64,000 nt of DNA from UBA830 sp002295635 (GCA_002295635.1 DBHK01000022.1:47400-111399), one strand, 5' to 3'; counted from the stretch's first letter, positions 1 to 8,843 are shown. Numbers and translations: made by a program. The notes: generated by a model not told the origin, from the letters alone.

Positions 1-243
1 CTGTCGCAGTGTAAGTTTTCAAACTGGGCTCAGAATGAGTCGGGGACGACAGGCCGTCGTCCGGATCCTCGATCCTACTGTATCCAGAAAACGCTGCAGG
101 ATATTGTACGCGGAGAGAATGTTGACCAGCAGCTGATGTTCGCTGGTCATAACGCCTATAAATTTAGGGCGGACCCGTTTTACTCGAACGGCTACATTCC
201 GACGGTTAAGGAACTGATGGACCGCCTGCATACTGGTGATTGA
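1..243 (+). CDS. Nitronate monooxygenase-like flavoprotein, C-terminal fragment (cut by window edge)
   Basis: The first 81 codons of the window are open in frame 1 and end at TGA (241-243). The translated tail contains NAYKFRADPF and NGYIPTVKELMDRL, which matches the C-terminal end of NAD(P)H-dependent flavin oxidoreductases of the nitronate monooxygenase (2-nitropropane dioxygenase) family as I know it. These are FMN-dependent TIM-barrel enzymes, often of unknown true substrate. The N-terminal barrel and FMN site lie outside the window, so the start and the catalytic His cannot be checked. The convergent SH3 gene ends about 110 bases downstream. Confidence 0.7.
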   Translation: MSQCKFSNWAQNESGTTGRRPDPRSYCIQKTLQDIVRGENVDQQLMFAGHNAYKFRADPFYSNGYIPTVKELMDRLHTGD

Positions 244-352
244 ACGGCACAACGCTATCCCGATCCCATAGATATTCTCATGAACTTTCGTCATTGGGGT
301 GGCGATCTTGGTTTTTACAACTCTGGGGCCGCCGGAACGGCGTGGACCGGCC

Positions 353-850
353 TCACTTAATCGTCTCATCCGAATAGACACCCCAGATATGGGTGCGACG
401 CATCCAGCCTCGGCGTTTACCGACTTCCAAGTGGCACCAATGCCCCGAACACTCGAGAATATAGCCGATGACTTTTTCCATGACCCGCGCGGTCAGCAAC
501 GAATTAGCATCAGGGTCTAGACGGAGAGGCTGGAGTCCGCCTGTAACGACGACAGTTCGCTTACCTGACAGCATAGAGCGGTGCACCCAACCCTCTGTAC
601 CCTGCCAGTCGCGTACCTTTCGCCAATTTTCGAACTCAGCAGTAATTTCGACCGGCATACCACGGCAAATAAATATCCAATCGACTGGATACCGGATACC
701 AGGTCCAGTCCGAAGGTACACTTCATTAGCGCGTAACGACGCATAGCGTGGCAGGGGAAAGCCCGTTTCGGAAACGGCGGCAAAGGGCACCAACAAAAGG
801 ATCAGACCGCAAAGAATAGTAGATATCAATCGCTTCACAATATACAACAT
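353..850 (-). CDS. Secreted bacterial SH3-domain protein
   Basis: A 165-residue protein with a hydrophobic N-terminal segment (about residues 5-27) that looks like a signal peptide. Two SH3-like repeats follow: residues about 37-95 carry the hallmark LRTGPGIRYPV and EGWVHRSMLSG, and residues about 100-160 carry a weaker copy ending GWMRRTHIWGVY. Such domains usually bind peptidoglycan or other envelope ligands in the periplasm. The gene is divergent from the hydroxyacid dehydrogenase at 942, an arrangement I believe recurs in alphaproteobacteria. No catalytic domain is present, so a binding or regulatory role is inferred. Confidence 0.8.
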   Translation of the reverse strand: MLYIVKRLISTILCGLILLLVPFAAVSETGFPLPRYASLRANEVYLRTGPGIRYPVDWIFICRGMPVEITAEFENWRKVRDWQGTEGWVHRSMLSGKRTVVVTGGLQPLRLDPDANSLLTARVMEKVIGYILECSGHWCHLEVGKRRGWMRRTHIWGVYSDETIK

Positions 851-941
851 GAACGAATTATAAACTGCAACGGCCCTTCCTTCTATCGGGAAACATACCT
901 AGACAACTGTTGTCCTCCCTGATACTCCAAAGGCGATCTTG

Positions 942-1940
942 ATGGAGCGCGGCCGAAATATGGCCAAAGGTAAAACAGTTGTCGTTGTTACGCGGCGCCT
1001 TCCGCGCGACGTAGAAACACGTATGAAAGAGCTTTTTGAACCAAGATTCACCGTTTCGGATTTGCCAATGTCATCGAATCAGATTATCGAGGCATGTAAC
1101 GGGGCTGGAGTTCTTGTCCCGACGGTCACCGATCGGATAGACGCGGATCTTATCGGTCGACTGCCCGACTCGATCCAACTCATCGCCAATTTTGGGGCGG
1201 GTGTAAACCATATCAATATCGAATCGGCAGCCGCGAGAAAAATAGTTGTTACCAACACGCCGGGCGTACTAACCGACGATACCGCGGACATGACGGCCTG
1301 TTTATTATTGGCTGCGCCAAGACGGCTGGTAGAGGGAGAGCGTTTGATTCGATCCGGCAAATGGAAAGGCTGGGCGCCTACGTTTATGATTGGCAACCGT
1401 ATATCCGGTAAACGGATCGGCATCATCGGTATGGGCCGGATTGGCCAAGCGCTCGCTATACGCGTTAAGGGATTTGGTATGGCTGTACACTATCACAATC
1501 GTCGCCGTTTGCATGAAGACCGTGAGCGTGAGCTCGAAGCGACATACTGGGACGATCTCAATCAAATGCTTCCACACATGGATTTCATCTCAATAAATTG
1601 TCCTCATACTAAGGAAACCCACCACCTGCTAGACGCGGAGCGCTTGGCCTTACTCAAACCACATACGTTTTTAGTCAACACGGCTCGTGGTGAAATCATC
1701 GACGAGAAAGCCCTCGCACGCCTGATTGCAGAAGGAAAAATTGCCGGCGCGGGGTTAGATGTTTATGAACGAGAGCCCAAGATCGAACCTGCTCTTTTAG
1801 CGCTCGAAAATGTCGTACTTGCTCCGCATCTTGGCTCCGCGACACTGGAAGGACGGATCGCGATGGGTGAAAAGGTAATCGTAAATATCAAAAGCTTCTT
1901 AGATAATCACCGACCGCCGGATCGGGTCTACGAAGTTTAG
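942..1940 (+). CDS. D-2-hydroxyacid dehydrogenase (glyoxylate/hydroxypyruvate reductase type)
   Basis: NAD(P)-dependent reduction of a 2-keto acid to a D-2-hydroxyacid, probably glyoxylate or hydroxypyruvate. The Rossmann motif GMGRIGQA lies near residue 164. The family's catalytic triad is visible as Arg in VNTARGE (about 249), Glu in LDVYEREP (about 278) and His in APHLGSAT (about 296). Length (332 residues) is normal. I chose ATG 942 because AAAGG sits 8 bases upstream; a second in-frame ATG at 960 and a TTG at 939 are alternatives. It stands alone on the plus strand and converges on the dsrE-like gene. Exact substrate cannot be told from sequence. Confidence 0.88.
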   Translation: MERGRNMAKGKTVVVVTRRLPRDVETRMKELFEPRFTVSDLPMSSNQIIEACNGAGVLVPTVTDRIDADLIGRLPDSIQLIANFGAGVNHINIESAAARKIVVTNTPGVLTDDTADMTACLLLAAPRRLVEGERLIRSGKWKGWAPTFMIGNRISGKRIGIIGMGRIGQALAIRVKGFGMAVHYHNRRRLHEDRERELEATYWDDLNQMLPHMDFISINCPHTKETHHLLDAERLALLKPHTFLVNTARGEIIDEKALARLIAEGKIAGAGLDVYEREPKIEPALLALENVVLAPHLGSATLEGRIAMGEKVIVNIKSFLDNHRPPDRVYEV

Positions 1941-1961
1941 AGTCACCTCTGCCTTGGCGGA

Positions 1962-2348
1962 TCAGATATAGAGCATGGCCCCATTCTTTGACGCGTCCGC
2001 AAGAAAACTGACGGCGCTTCCTTCAGTGATGGTGATATCATTTCTTAATTGTTCGCGCTTAATCGACATTGCGCGCATACCCATCTCGCAGACCATAAAC
2101 TGGGCTTTCATTTCGGCGCACACAGCAACAAGTCCTTCGAAAGTTGCAAGATTCATCTCTGCAAGTATTTTTTCTCGCGGCACGTCGGCAAATCGAGGAA
2201 CCAATGCCCGTGTACCTTCCATAGCGAAAAATAGGGTGACGGGCTTACCTACGGCCAGCGCAGCGCTTGCTAGGACAAGACCGTAATGAACCCGGTCGAA
2301 ATCATTCGATTGGATAATCAGCGAAAGTTTGTCGGGAGAAGTGATCAT
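1962..2348 (-). CDS. DsrE/DsrF-like small sulfur-relay family protein
   Basis: A 128-residue protein beginning MITSPDKLSLIIQS, with the alternating beta/alpha pattern of the DsrE family and a Cys-containing stretch FMVCEMGMRAM near residue 90. Family members bind or transfer sulfur in some pathways, but many have no known role. The start codon overlaps the stop of the upstream MoeB/ThiF-like gene as ATGA, so the two are translationally coupled. Pairing with an E1-like adenylyltransferase, which activates sulfur-carrier proteins, makes a sulfur-relay role plausible, but this is inference. An upstream in-frame Met (at 2402) was rejected because of the ATGA overlap. Confidence 0.7.
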   Translation of the reverse strand: MITSPDKLSLIIQSNDFDRVHYGLVLASAALAVGKPVTLFFAMEGTRALVPRFADVPREKILAEMNLATFEGLVAVCAEMKAQFMVCEMGMRAMSIKREQLRNDITITEGSAVSFLADASKNGAMLYI

Positions 2349-3139
2349 GCCGCATAGGCAGATAGATCGGTGATTGAGGGCGTATCTCCGCAGAGTGGGC
2401 ACAACGGGTTCCGCGGAAGCTTCATTCTCTGGAAGTTTATGGCAAGTGCGTCGTAAATCAGAAGCGATCCGGCGAGGCTATCCCCTATCCCAATGATTTC
2501 TTTCAGCACCTCCACCGCCTGCAGAGAACCCACTGTGCCGGCAAGCGCTCCCAAGACTCCGCCCTCGGCGCACCTTGTTGTTAGCTCGGGCGCTGGCGCT
2601 TCCCGATACAGACAGCGATAGCATGGCTCACCATGGCCGAGACCAGAGCGAAATGTCGCGATCTGACCTTCAAATCCCAGTATCGCGCCGGAAACTAGTG
2701 TTTTCCCCGCTAGATGACATGCATCGTTCACCAGAAAGCGGGTATCAAAATTATCGCTTCCATCCGCGACGATGTCGTATGGTCCCATCAATTCATCCAC
2801 ATTATCTACTGTTAATCTCGTGTGATGCGCCACGAAGGATATATCCGGGTTGATCGCTGCCACCGTTTTTCCGGCGCTGTCGACCTTAGACCCACCGATT
2901 CGGTCCGTAGCATGTATCACTTGGCGCTGCAGGTTAGATAGATCGACCGTGTCATCGTCCACTACCCCCACAGACCCTACGCCGGCTGCGGCGAGATACA
3001 TCAAGAGCGGCGCGCCTAGCCCGCCCGCGCCGATAACCAGGACTTGCGATTCAAGTAGCCTGCTCTGACCTGTGCCGCCGACCTCAGGGAGCACGATATG
3101 TCGAGCATATCGTCGAATCTGGTCTTCCGAGAAATCCAT
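2345..3139 (-). CDS. moeB: MoeB/ThiF/HesA-family adenylyltransferase
   Basis: E1-like enzyme that adenylates the C-terminal glycine of a ubiquitin-like sulfur carrier (MoaD or ThiS) using ATP. Visible features are the nucleotide-binding loop GAGGLGAPLLMYLAAAG (about 37-53), the acceptor region DGSDNFDTRFLVND with its conserved Asp (about 130), and two zinc-binding pairs, CYRC near 174 and CPLC near 247. Length is 264 residues, typical of MoeB without a rhodanese tail. It precedes the dsrE-like gene with a 4-base overlap and lies 13 bases after dut. Whether the partner is MoaD or ThiS cannot be decided here because neither is in the window. Confidence 0.85.
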   Translation of the reverse strand: MDFSEDQIRRYARHIVLPEVGGTGQSRLLESQVLVIGAGGLGAPLLMYLAAAGVGSVGVVDDDTVDLSNLQRQVIHATDRIGGSKVDSAGKTVAAINPDISFVAHHTRLTVDNVDELMGPYDIVADGSDNFDTRFLVNDACHLAGKTLVSGAILGFEGQIATFRSGLGHGEPCYRCLYREAPAPELTTRCAEGGVLGALAGTVGSLQAVEVLKEIIGIGDSLAGSLLIYDALAINFQRMKLPRNPLCPLCGDTPSITDLSAYAA

Positions 3140-3152
3140 CAGTGGGGCCTAA

Positions 3153-3602
3153 TCAGATGCCGGTCGAGCCAAATCCGCCGCCTCCCCGGGCCGTATCCGG
3201 CAGGGTATCGACCTCCGCGAACTGGCCTTGGGTGACTGGGGCGATCAGTATCTGTGCAATACGCATACCGCGTTGGATAATAAACTCTTCATCGCCTAGA
3301 TTGATCAGGATAACCTTCACCTCGCCGCGATAATCGGCGTCCACGGTGCCGGGTGTATTCAGAACGGTGATGCCGTTTTTGGCGGCCAAGCCAGATCTCG
3401 GTCGAATTTGAGCTTCGTATCCGGAGGGCAGCGCCAACGCTAAACCAGTAGGGATCATGGCGCGCTTGCCTGGCGCTAACGAGACGGGTAAATCGACTGC
3501 GGCTGGGACATCCATTCCTGCCGATTGTGCGGTCTCGTACATGGGTAAGGGGAGGTCAGCATTGTGAGGGAGGCGGGTGACGGCAATTTCGACTGTATTC
3601 AT
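3153..3602 (-). CDS. dut: dUTP diphosphatase (dUTPase)
   Basis: Hydrolyses dUTP to dUMP and diphosphate, keeping uracil out of DNA and supplying dTMP synthesis. The 149-residue trimeric-type sequence shows motif 1 (AGMDVPAAVD), motif 2 (PRSGLA), motif 3 (GTVDADYRGEVKV) with the catalytic Asp, and the C-terminal glycine-rich motif 5 (RGGGGFGSTG) that closes over the active site. Its ATG overlaps the coaBC stop by one base (TAATG), so coaBC-dut are coupled. This dfp-dut order is widespread in proteobacteria. Confidence 0.96.
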   Translation of the reverse strand: MNTVEIAVTRLPHNADLPLPMYETAQSAGMDVPAAVDLPVSLAPGKRAMIPTGLALALPSGYEAQIRPRSGLAAKNGITVLNTPGTVDADYRGEVKVILINLGDEEFIIQRGMRIAQILIAPVTQGQFAEVDTLPDTARGGGGFGSTGI

Positions 3603-4819
3603 TACGAGGCCCCAGGCATAGTTTTAAAATGCTGGACGATGCGATCCGCAAGGCGGTTGGCTACGTCGGTTTTGGCAAGTGGCGGCCAGTTTTCAACACC
3701 TTCTGTGGTGACGAGATGAACTGTATTTACGTCGCCACCAAAGGTACCAGTGCCGAGGGACACGTCATTCGCGACGATCCAATCACATCCTTTACTGGTG
3801 CGCTTAGCCAAGGCATTGGCCACAATATTATCCGTTTCGGCAGCAAATCCAATAACTAGTTCTGGGCGTTTGTTTTTTGAGTTTGAAATTGCGCGAAGAA
3901 CGTCCGGATTCTCAACCATATCAAGGCTTGGAGGCAAGCCGTCCTTGAGTTTCTTGAACTTCCGGATGCCTTTCTGCGCTGGACGCCAGTCCGCGACGGC
4001 GGCAGCGCAGACCGCAATATCAGCCGGCAGAGCCGAAATTGTGGCATCGTACATATCCTGCGCCGACTCGACGTGGACAATTTCCACACCCTTGGGGTCC
4101 GGTTCGTGGGTCGGTCCGGTTACAAGCGTGGCGCGAGCGCCCAGGCTGGCAAGCCTGGTGGCAATTGCATTTCCCTGTTTTCCGGAAGATCGATTGGCGA
4201 TATAGCGCACGGGATCTATTGCTTCGTATGTTGGCCCACTAGTTACGATCGCGTGTCGCCCCGCGAGCGGAGCTGAAACGCTAAAATAGCTTTCGATTGT
4301 GGTCACGATATCCAGCGGCTCCAACATACGACCCTCTCCGTACTCACCGCAGGCCATTTGACCTTTAGTCGGACCCGCGAAAAGTATACCGCGGGATTTT
4401 AGCGTCGATACATTATCCTTAGTTGCCGGATGCTCCCACATCCGTACGTTCATCGCCGGCGCGACCAGTACGTCCTTGTCTGTAGCAATCAGTAATGTCG
4501 TTGCAAGGTCGTCTCCGATACCCTGTGCCATTTTTGCTAAAACATTGGTAGTTGCGGGCGCGACGACCACCAGGTCGGCATCTCGCGAAAGCTGAATATG
4601 GCCCATCTCCGCTTCGTCTGTTAGGGAGAAAAGATCTCGATAGACTTTGTCTTCGCTAAGTGCAGAAATCGACAACGGGGTAACGAATTGGGTTGCGGAT
4701 TCAGTAACAACGCATCGTACCGACGATCCATGTTCCCGAAGGCGGCGAATTAGATCGAGACTCTTATAAGCCGCGATCCCGCCAGAGATGATTAAAAGTA
4801 TGCGTTTGCCGTGGAGCAT
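3602..4819 (-). CDS. coaBC: Bifunctional phosphopantothenoylcysteine decarboxylase / phosphopantothenate-cysteine ligase
   Basis: Two consecutive steps of coenzyme A synthesis. The N-terminal CoaC flavoprotein domain (residues 1 to about 180) has GGIAAYKS, the substrate motif PAMNVRMW and the reactive Cys in GQMACGEYGEGRM (about 158). The C-terminal CoaB domain (about 188-400) has TSGPTYEAIDPVRYI, NRSSGKQG and the lysine-rich KFKKLKDG loop that corresponds to the family's KxKK motif. Length (405) matches the fused enzyme. It overlaps dut by one base and is separated from ubiB by 70 bases. Confidence 0.96.
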   Translation of the reverse strand: MLHGKRILLIISGGIAAYKSLDLIRRLREHGSSVRCVVTESATQFVTPLSISALSEDKVYRDLFSLTDEAEMGHIQLSRDADLVVVAPATTNVLAKMAQGIGDDLATTLLIATDKDVLVAPAMNVRMWEHPATKDNVSTLKSRGILFAGPTKGQMACGEYGEGRMLEPLDIVTTIESYFSVSAPLAGRHAIVTSGPTYEAIDPVRYIANRSSGKQGNAIATRLASLGARATLVTGPTHEPDPKGVEIVHVESAQDMYDATISALPADIAVCAAAVADWRPAQKGIRKFKKLKDGLPPSLDMVENPDVLRAISNSKNKRPELVIGFAAETDNIVANALAKRTSKGCDWIVANDVSLGTGTFGGDVNTVHLVTTEGVENWPPLAKTDVANRLADRIVQHFKTMPGAS

Positions 4820-4889
4820 TTAGCACCTCCACCATAGCCGGAAAGGCGGTAACCTAGTGATTTAGAAGCATTTCGGCAACCAAATGTCG

Positions 4890-6440
4890 CTAGTGTAGGA
4901 AAGACACTACGAAAAGTAGGACCGCTGACGGAACCAACCAGAATTGCCATCCGCCAAGCCGCTTGCGGCCTTTCCCAAGAGATTCCAATGAGGATGGGTC
5001 GATCTGGATACCGTATCGCGTAGCGCGATTCAGTGAACCCTCCATTTCTGAAATGGCATAGGGCAGACGCTCCAAGATATCCAGCATTGAATTAGTAGCA
5101 TCGCGAATACGGGCCTCCGGGCCCATATGTTCGATCATCCAATCCTCGATCAATGGCCGCGCAAGTTCCCACATATTTACTTTAGGGCATAGCTGCCGCC
5201 CTACGCCCTCTGCCACTAGCATAGTTTTTTGCAGCAGTAACAACTGAGGTTGGACCTCCATCTGGAACTTTTCCGCGACGGCAAAAAGCTGGGCCAGAAG
5301 CCGGGCGAGCGAGATATCGCCGAGCGGGAGTCCCAGAATCGGCTCCGCGATAGATCGCGCGGCCTGAGCAAACTCGTCAACTGACTGATCGGCCGGTACA
5401 TACCCCGCTCGGATGTGTACTGCCGCCACCCTCTGGTAATCCCCAGTCAGGAAGCTATTTAGCATTTCGGCTAGATAATGGCGTGTGCGTTTGTCCAGTC
5501 GACCCATGATTCCGAAATCAACAGCATGAAACACACCGTCGTCGTCGATGAAAATATTCCCGGGATGAAGGTCTGCATGAAAGAAACCGTCTCGAAATAC
5601 CTGTAGAAAGAAGACTTTTGCAAAATTGGCTACGATGTCTTCGGCAGCTTCTTCCGATATGTTGTCGAGGCCAAGCTTGTTCACTGGCGTTGCGTCTACC
5701 CATGTTGTGGTCATTACGCGTCGACTTGTGTGGGTCCAGCATACTTCGGGGACAGAGAAACGAGACTCGGAAGAGAAGTTCTCTCTTAACTCGTCCGCAG
5801 CGGCAGCTTCGAACCGCAGATCCATCTCGATTTCAACCGACCGAATAATTGTATCAATGACCGCCACCGGCTTCAGACGCCGAAGGTCCGGGCGTGTCTT
5901 TTCAATCTTGACCGCTGCCCATCGGGCTAGGTCCAAGTCACGGGCGAAGGCCAATTCGATATCAGGGCGCAAAATCTTAACGGCTACTAGCCTGCCGTCG
6001 GTCAGTTTGGCGCGATGCACCTGCGCGATCGACGCCGCAGCGATTGGTTCGGCTTCGAATGTAGCGAACAAACCCTCGATAGGCTTACCCAGTGCATTCT
6101 CAATTGCCTGTATCGCGAGCACACCGTCGAACGGCGGTAACTGGTCTTGCAGCAGGCTGAGATCGTTCGCCAGTTCGTCGCCCACAAGATCTGGTCTAAC
6201 CGACAGAGCTTGGCCCAATTTCACGAAGGCCGGGCCCAACTCTGTAAGTGCGGCAGTAAGGCGTTCACCGGATCGCAAGGCTACGTTGCCACGATTGCGT
6301 GGCGCGAGAAACACCGTGCGGATCAAAACCGGCACAAATCTGGGCAGGCCCAAATTTTGGATCGGGAACAGTGCATCGTGTCGAGCAAGCGTCCGGACTG
6401 CCGTCACTAACCTGCGAAGATGTCGTAACGACGAGAACAT
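4890..6440 (-). CDS. ubiB: UbiB-family ABC1/ADCK atypical kinase for ubiquinone synthesis
   Basis: Accessory ATPase/kinase-like factor needed for ubiquinone biosynthesis, acting at the inner membrane. The 516-residue sequence has the family's KxGQ motif (FVKLGQALSVRPDL, near residue 74), the alanine-rich nucleotide loop (AAASIAQVHRA), the VAIKI-like lysine strand (VAVKILRPD), the HADLHPGNIF catalytic-loop equivalent and the DFG-like DFGIMGRL. A C-terminal hydrophobic stretch (about 495-515) is a likely membrane anchor. It starts 3 bases after the ubiE stop, so ubiE-ubiB form an operon. Confidence 0.95.
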   Translation of the reverse strand: MFSSLRHLRRLVTAVRTLARHDALFPIQNLGLPRFVPVLIRTVFLAPRNRGNVALRSGERLTAALTELGPAFVKLGQALSVRPDLVGDELANDLSLLQDQLPPFDGVLAIQAIENALGKPIEGLFATFEAEPIAAASIAQVHRAKLTDGRLVAVKILRPDIELAFARDLDLARWAAVKIEKTRPDLRRLKPVAVIDTIIRSVEIEMDLRFEAAAADELRENFSSESRFSVPEVCWTHTSRRVMTTTWVDATPVNKLGLDNISEEAAEDIVANFAKVFFLQVFRDGFFHADLHPGNIFIDDDGVFHAVDFGIMGRLDKRTRHYLAEMLNSFLTGDYQRVAAVHIRAGYVPADQSVDEFAQAARSIAEPILGLPLGDISLARLLAQLFAVAEKFQMEVQPQLLLLQKTMLVAEGVGRQLCPKVNMWELARPLIEDWMIEHMGPEARIRDATNSMLDILERLPYAISEMEGSLNRATRYGIQIDPSSLESLGKGRKRLGGWQFWLVPSAVLLFVVSFLH

Positions 6441-6443
6441 TCT

Positions 6444-7214
6444 TTAGATTCGCCAGCCGGAATGCTGCCATACAATTCCGCCAGTCAGCGGTGTAGTATT
6501 TATATTGCCGAACCCGGCTTCGGCCATTTCTGTCTCCAGAACCTCGGGTGATGGAAACCTTCGAATACTCTCGGCAAGATATTTATATGAGTCACGGTTC
6601 CTCGCTACCTTCTGTCCAAGCCAAGGCAGTACATGGAAAGAGTACGCATCGTACAAAGGTTTTAAATGCCCCAACACCGCAGGGCTGAATTCCATGCAGA
6701 TGAAGTGTCCGCCCGGCTTCAGGATGCGACGCATTTCTTTCAGTGCAGAAGAACGGTGGCTTACGTTCCTTAAACCGAAAACGATAGTACAGGAATCCGC
6801 AAACTTGCTGGGGATAGGTAAGGCCGCCGCGTCGCCGCAAATCCGCGCCGGTCCCTCGATTTTTCCTTGATCAAGAGACCGGTTTATGCCGGCGGTCAGC
6901 ATTTCAAAATTTATATCGCAGATTACTGCTGAGCCGCCCCCGCGTTTTAGGAAGCTCTCCGCGATATCTCCAGTGCCGCCTGCGACATCGATAAGCAATT
7001 CGTCGCCGCGTGGGTTGAGCCGGTTCAGCAGTGCGATTTTCCATAGGCGATGCAGGCCACCAGACATCAGGTCGTTCATTAAGTCATACCGCCCGGCCAC
7101 GGATGAAAAAACATCCCCAACCATCGCTTTATGATTGTCGGGGCTCACCTTCTTAAACCCGAAGTCGATATCGCTAAGCGTACCGTCTGGAGAAACATTT
7201 TCATTCAAATCCAT
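6444..7214 (-). CDS. ubiE: Ubiquinone/menaquinone C-methyltransferase
   Basis: SAM-dependent C-methylation of the benzoquinol (or demethylmenaquinol) ring in quinone synthesis. Visible: VAGGTGDIAESFL (SAM motif I, about 77-89), the family signature region around NDLMSGGLHRLWK, and the C-terminal FRNVSHR-like segment GLRNVSHRSSALKEMRRI. Length of 256 is normal. It heads the minus-strand run ubiE-ubiB-(coaBC-dut-moeB-dsrE) and is divergent from mutM, whose ATG lies only about 46 bases away, so the two promoters must share or overlap that short interval. Confidence 0.95.
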   Translation of the reverse strand: MDLNENVSPDGTLSDIDFGFKKVSPDNHKAMVGDVFSSVAGRYDLMNDLMSGGLHRLWKIALLNRLNPRGDELLIDVAGGTGDIAESFLKRGGGSAVICDINFEMLTAGINRSLDQGKIEGPARICGDAAALPIPSKFADSCTIVFGLRNVSHRSSALKEMRRILKPGGHFICMEFSPAVLGHLKPLYDAYSFHVLPWLGQKVARNRDSYKYLAESIRRFPSPEVLETEMAEAGFGNINTTPLTGGIVWQHSGWRI

Positions 7215-7260
7215 GTGTTTGAAGATAGCGTACCAGCGCGGTTACAGCTACCTTCTCTGC

Positions 7261-8124
7261 ATGCCTGAATTGCCGGAAGTAGAAACTGTACGCCGTGCCT
7301 TGGCCCAAGAGATGGAGGGTCGTCGTATCGAACACGTTGAGGTCCGACGTCACGACCTGCGTTTTCCTGTTCCAATCGACTTTGCTGATCGGTTGCGTGG
7401 CCGAACGCTATTGTCTCTAAGGCGGCGGGCAAAATATCTTGTAGGTACGTTTGATGATAAAACAGTATTGCTTGTTCATCTTGGCATGTCTGGTCGAATG
7501 ATGATTGAAACTCAGGAGGACCGGTGTTCGCCGGGGCATTTCCTCCGTGGCTTGGGCACACATGGTATCCATGAACATATCATTTTCTGGGTCGGCGATG
7601 ACACGATTGTGCGGTTCTCTGATCCGCGTCGCTTCGGACTGATGCTTCTGACGACCGCACATGATTTTCCGTCTCATCCGTTAATTCGTCATCTTGGGCC
7701 GGAGCCTATAGGCGAGCATTTTACAGGGCCTATTTTGGCGGCGCGGCTCAGAGATAGGAGAACACCCATCAAATCGGCGTTGCTAGACCAACGTGTGGTT
7801 GCGGGTGTTGGAAATATATATGCCTGTGAAGCCTTGTTCGATGCAGGAATATCACCTCGGAGAATGGCCTACACCATTCAGGGAACTCGCGCCGCGCGGC
7901 TCGCGGTTGCGTTACGCACGGTGCTTAGTTCGGCGATCGAGGCTGGTGGTTCCTCGCTGCGCGATCATGTTGCACCCACAGGCGAACTCGGATATTTCCA
8001 ATATAAATTCAGCGTTTATGGGCGTGAGGGTGAAACTTGCCTAGGATGCGGCTGTACTATGTTAATAAAGCGTATTACTCAGGCAGGTAGGTCAACTTTC
8101 CTATGCACGAAGTGTCAGAGATAA
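7261..8124 (+). CDS. mutM: Formamidopyrimidine-DNA glycosylase (Fpg)
   Basis: Removes 8-oxoguanine and ring-opened purines and cuts the abasic site. The start at 7261 gives PELPEVET immediately after Met, as required because Pro2 is the catalytic nucleophile; Glu3 follows. The C-terminal zinc finger is visible as CLGCG, then about 16 residues, then CTKC. The lysine in RRAKYLVG matches the conserved Lys near residue 57. Length is 287, slightly longer than E. coli Fpg because of an insertion near residues 83-100. The next gene starts inside its last 22 bases. Confidence 0.97.
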   Translation: MPELPEVETVRRALAQEMEGRRIEHVEVRRHDLRFPVPIDFADRLRGRTLLSLRRRAKYLVGTFDDKTVLLVHLGMSGRMMIETQEDRCSPGHFLRGLGTHGIHEHIIFWVGDDTIVRFSDPRRFGLMLLTTAHDFPSHPLIRHLGPEPIGEHFTGPILAARLRDRRTPIKSALLDQRVVAGVGNIYACEALFDAGISPRRMAYTIQGTRAARLAVALRTVLSSAIEAGGSSLRDHVAPTGELGYFQYKFSVYGREGETCLGCGCTMLIKRITQAGRSTFLCTKCQR

Positions 8125-8522
8125 AGGATAGTCCGTTGCGATTGTTAATCTGCAGATGGGTACTTGTAGTCATTTTGCTTGCGCTGCTCACGCGTCCGGC
8201 AATATCCCAGACTTTTTTTAGTGCAATCGAGGATTTACCCCTTGCCCCGGGGCTTTCCGAATCGGTGGATGAAGGTGTTCGCTTCGACAGTTTGGATGGG
8301 CGGATCGTCACAGCGATAGCCTATGGAGCAGGAGATATCGCCGCATATCGTGGTTTCTACGACAAAGCTTTGCCCTCGCTGGGCTGGCAGCGATATGCGG
8401 TAGATGTGTATAGGCGTGACAAAGAGACCCTACGTCTTCAACTTAAACGTGGGATTTCGAATGTCGAAGTACGAATACGTGTCGTTCCGGTCACCCCAGA
8501 AAACGCTAGTAAAATGCCCTGA
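8103..8522 (+). CDS. Small secreted or membrane-anchored protein of unknown function, coupled to mutM
   Basis: A 139-residue protein with a hydrophobic signal-like segment at about residues 13-36, ending near the likely cleavage site AISQTF. The mature part has LPLAPGLSE and FYDKALPSLGWQ, a pattern I associate with a conserved hypothetical protein found beside mutM in related alphaproteobacteria; no function is known to me. Its start lies inside mutM with a 22-base overlap in another frame, so expression is probably coupled. A role in the envelope is likely from the leader only. It ends 60 bases before rpsT. Confidence 0.65.
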   Translation: MHEVSEIKDSPLRLLICRWVLVVILLALLTRPAISQTFFSAIEDLPLAPGLSESVDEGVRFDSLDGRIVTAIAYGAGDIAAYRGFYDKALPSLGWQRYAVDVYRRDKETLRLQLKRGISNVEVRIRVVPVTPENASKMP

Positions 8523-8527
8523 AATGC

Positions 8528-8556
8528 TTGACGTAGATACGCGTCCGCCTTAATAA
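8528..8556 (+). promoter_or_regulatory. Candidate sigma70-type promoter for rpsT
   Basis: TTGACG (8528-8533) is followed after 17 bases by TAATAA (8551-8556), ahead of the rpsT ATG at 8583. The -35 is a good match to alphaproteobacterial consensus and the spacing is ideal; the -10 is weaker. It gives rpsT its own transcription although mutM and the small secreted gene lie upstream on the same strand. Confidence 0.45.
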
Positions 8557-8582
8557 CCTTCCCGATTCTAAAGGATAAAGTC

Positions 8583-8843
8583 ATGGCAAATACATCCTCC
8601 GCTAAAAAGCGGGTACGGCGCGACGAGAGTAAGATTACGGTCAATACCAGCAGGCGGAGCCGTATTCGAACTTATATAAAAAGGGTCGAAACTGCAATCG
8701 AGGCCGGCGACAAAGACGCGGCAAATGTGGCACTTAAGGAGGCACAGCCCGAATTGATGCGCGGTGTGACACGGGGGGTCTACAAGAGAAATACAGCAGC
8801 CCGGAAAATCTCCCGGCTGTCTCAACGTATAAAATTAATTTGA
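8583..8843 (+). CDS. rpsT: 30S ribosomal protein S20
   Basis: Small basic primary rRNA-binding protein of the 30S subunit. The 86-residue sequence starts MANTSSAKKRVRRDE and shows the S20 pattern of three Lys/Arg-rich helices, with the conserved KRVETAI-like and KRNTAARKISRL segments. A purine-rich site (AAAGGATAAAG) precedes the ATG. rpsT upstream of dnaA is a common alphaproteobacterial order. A strong intrinsic terminator follows 74 bases after the stop. Confidence 0.97.
   Translation: MANTSSAKKRVRRDESKITVNTSRRSRIRTYIKRVETAIEAGDKDAANVALKEAQPELMRGVTRGVYKRNTAARKISRLSQRIKLI

Noticed and set aside
19..381. Minus-strand 120-codon frame at the window start
   Set aside because: It lies antisense to the readable nitronate monooxygenase tail in frame 1 and has no recognisable content.
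5626..6447. Long plus-strand frame of 273 codons antisense to ubiB
   Set aside because: It is composed of low-complexity Ser/Arg/Ala runs typical of an antisense shadow, and ubiB on the other strand has clear family motifs.
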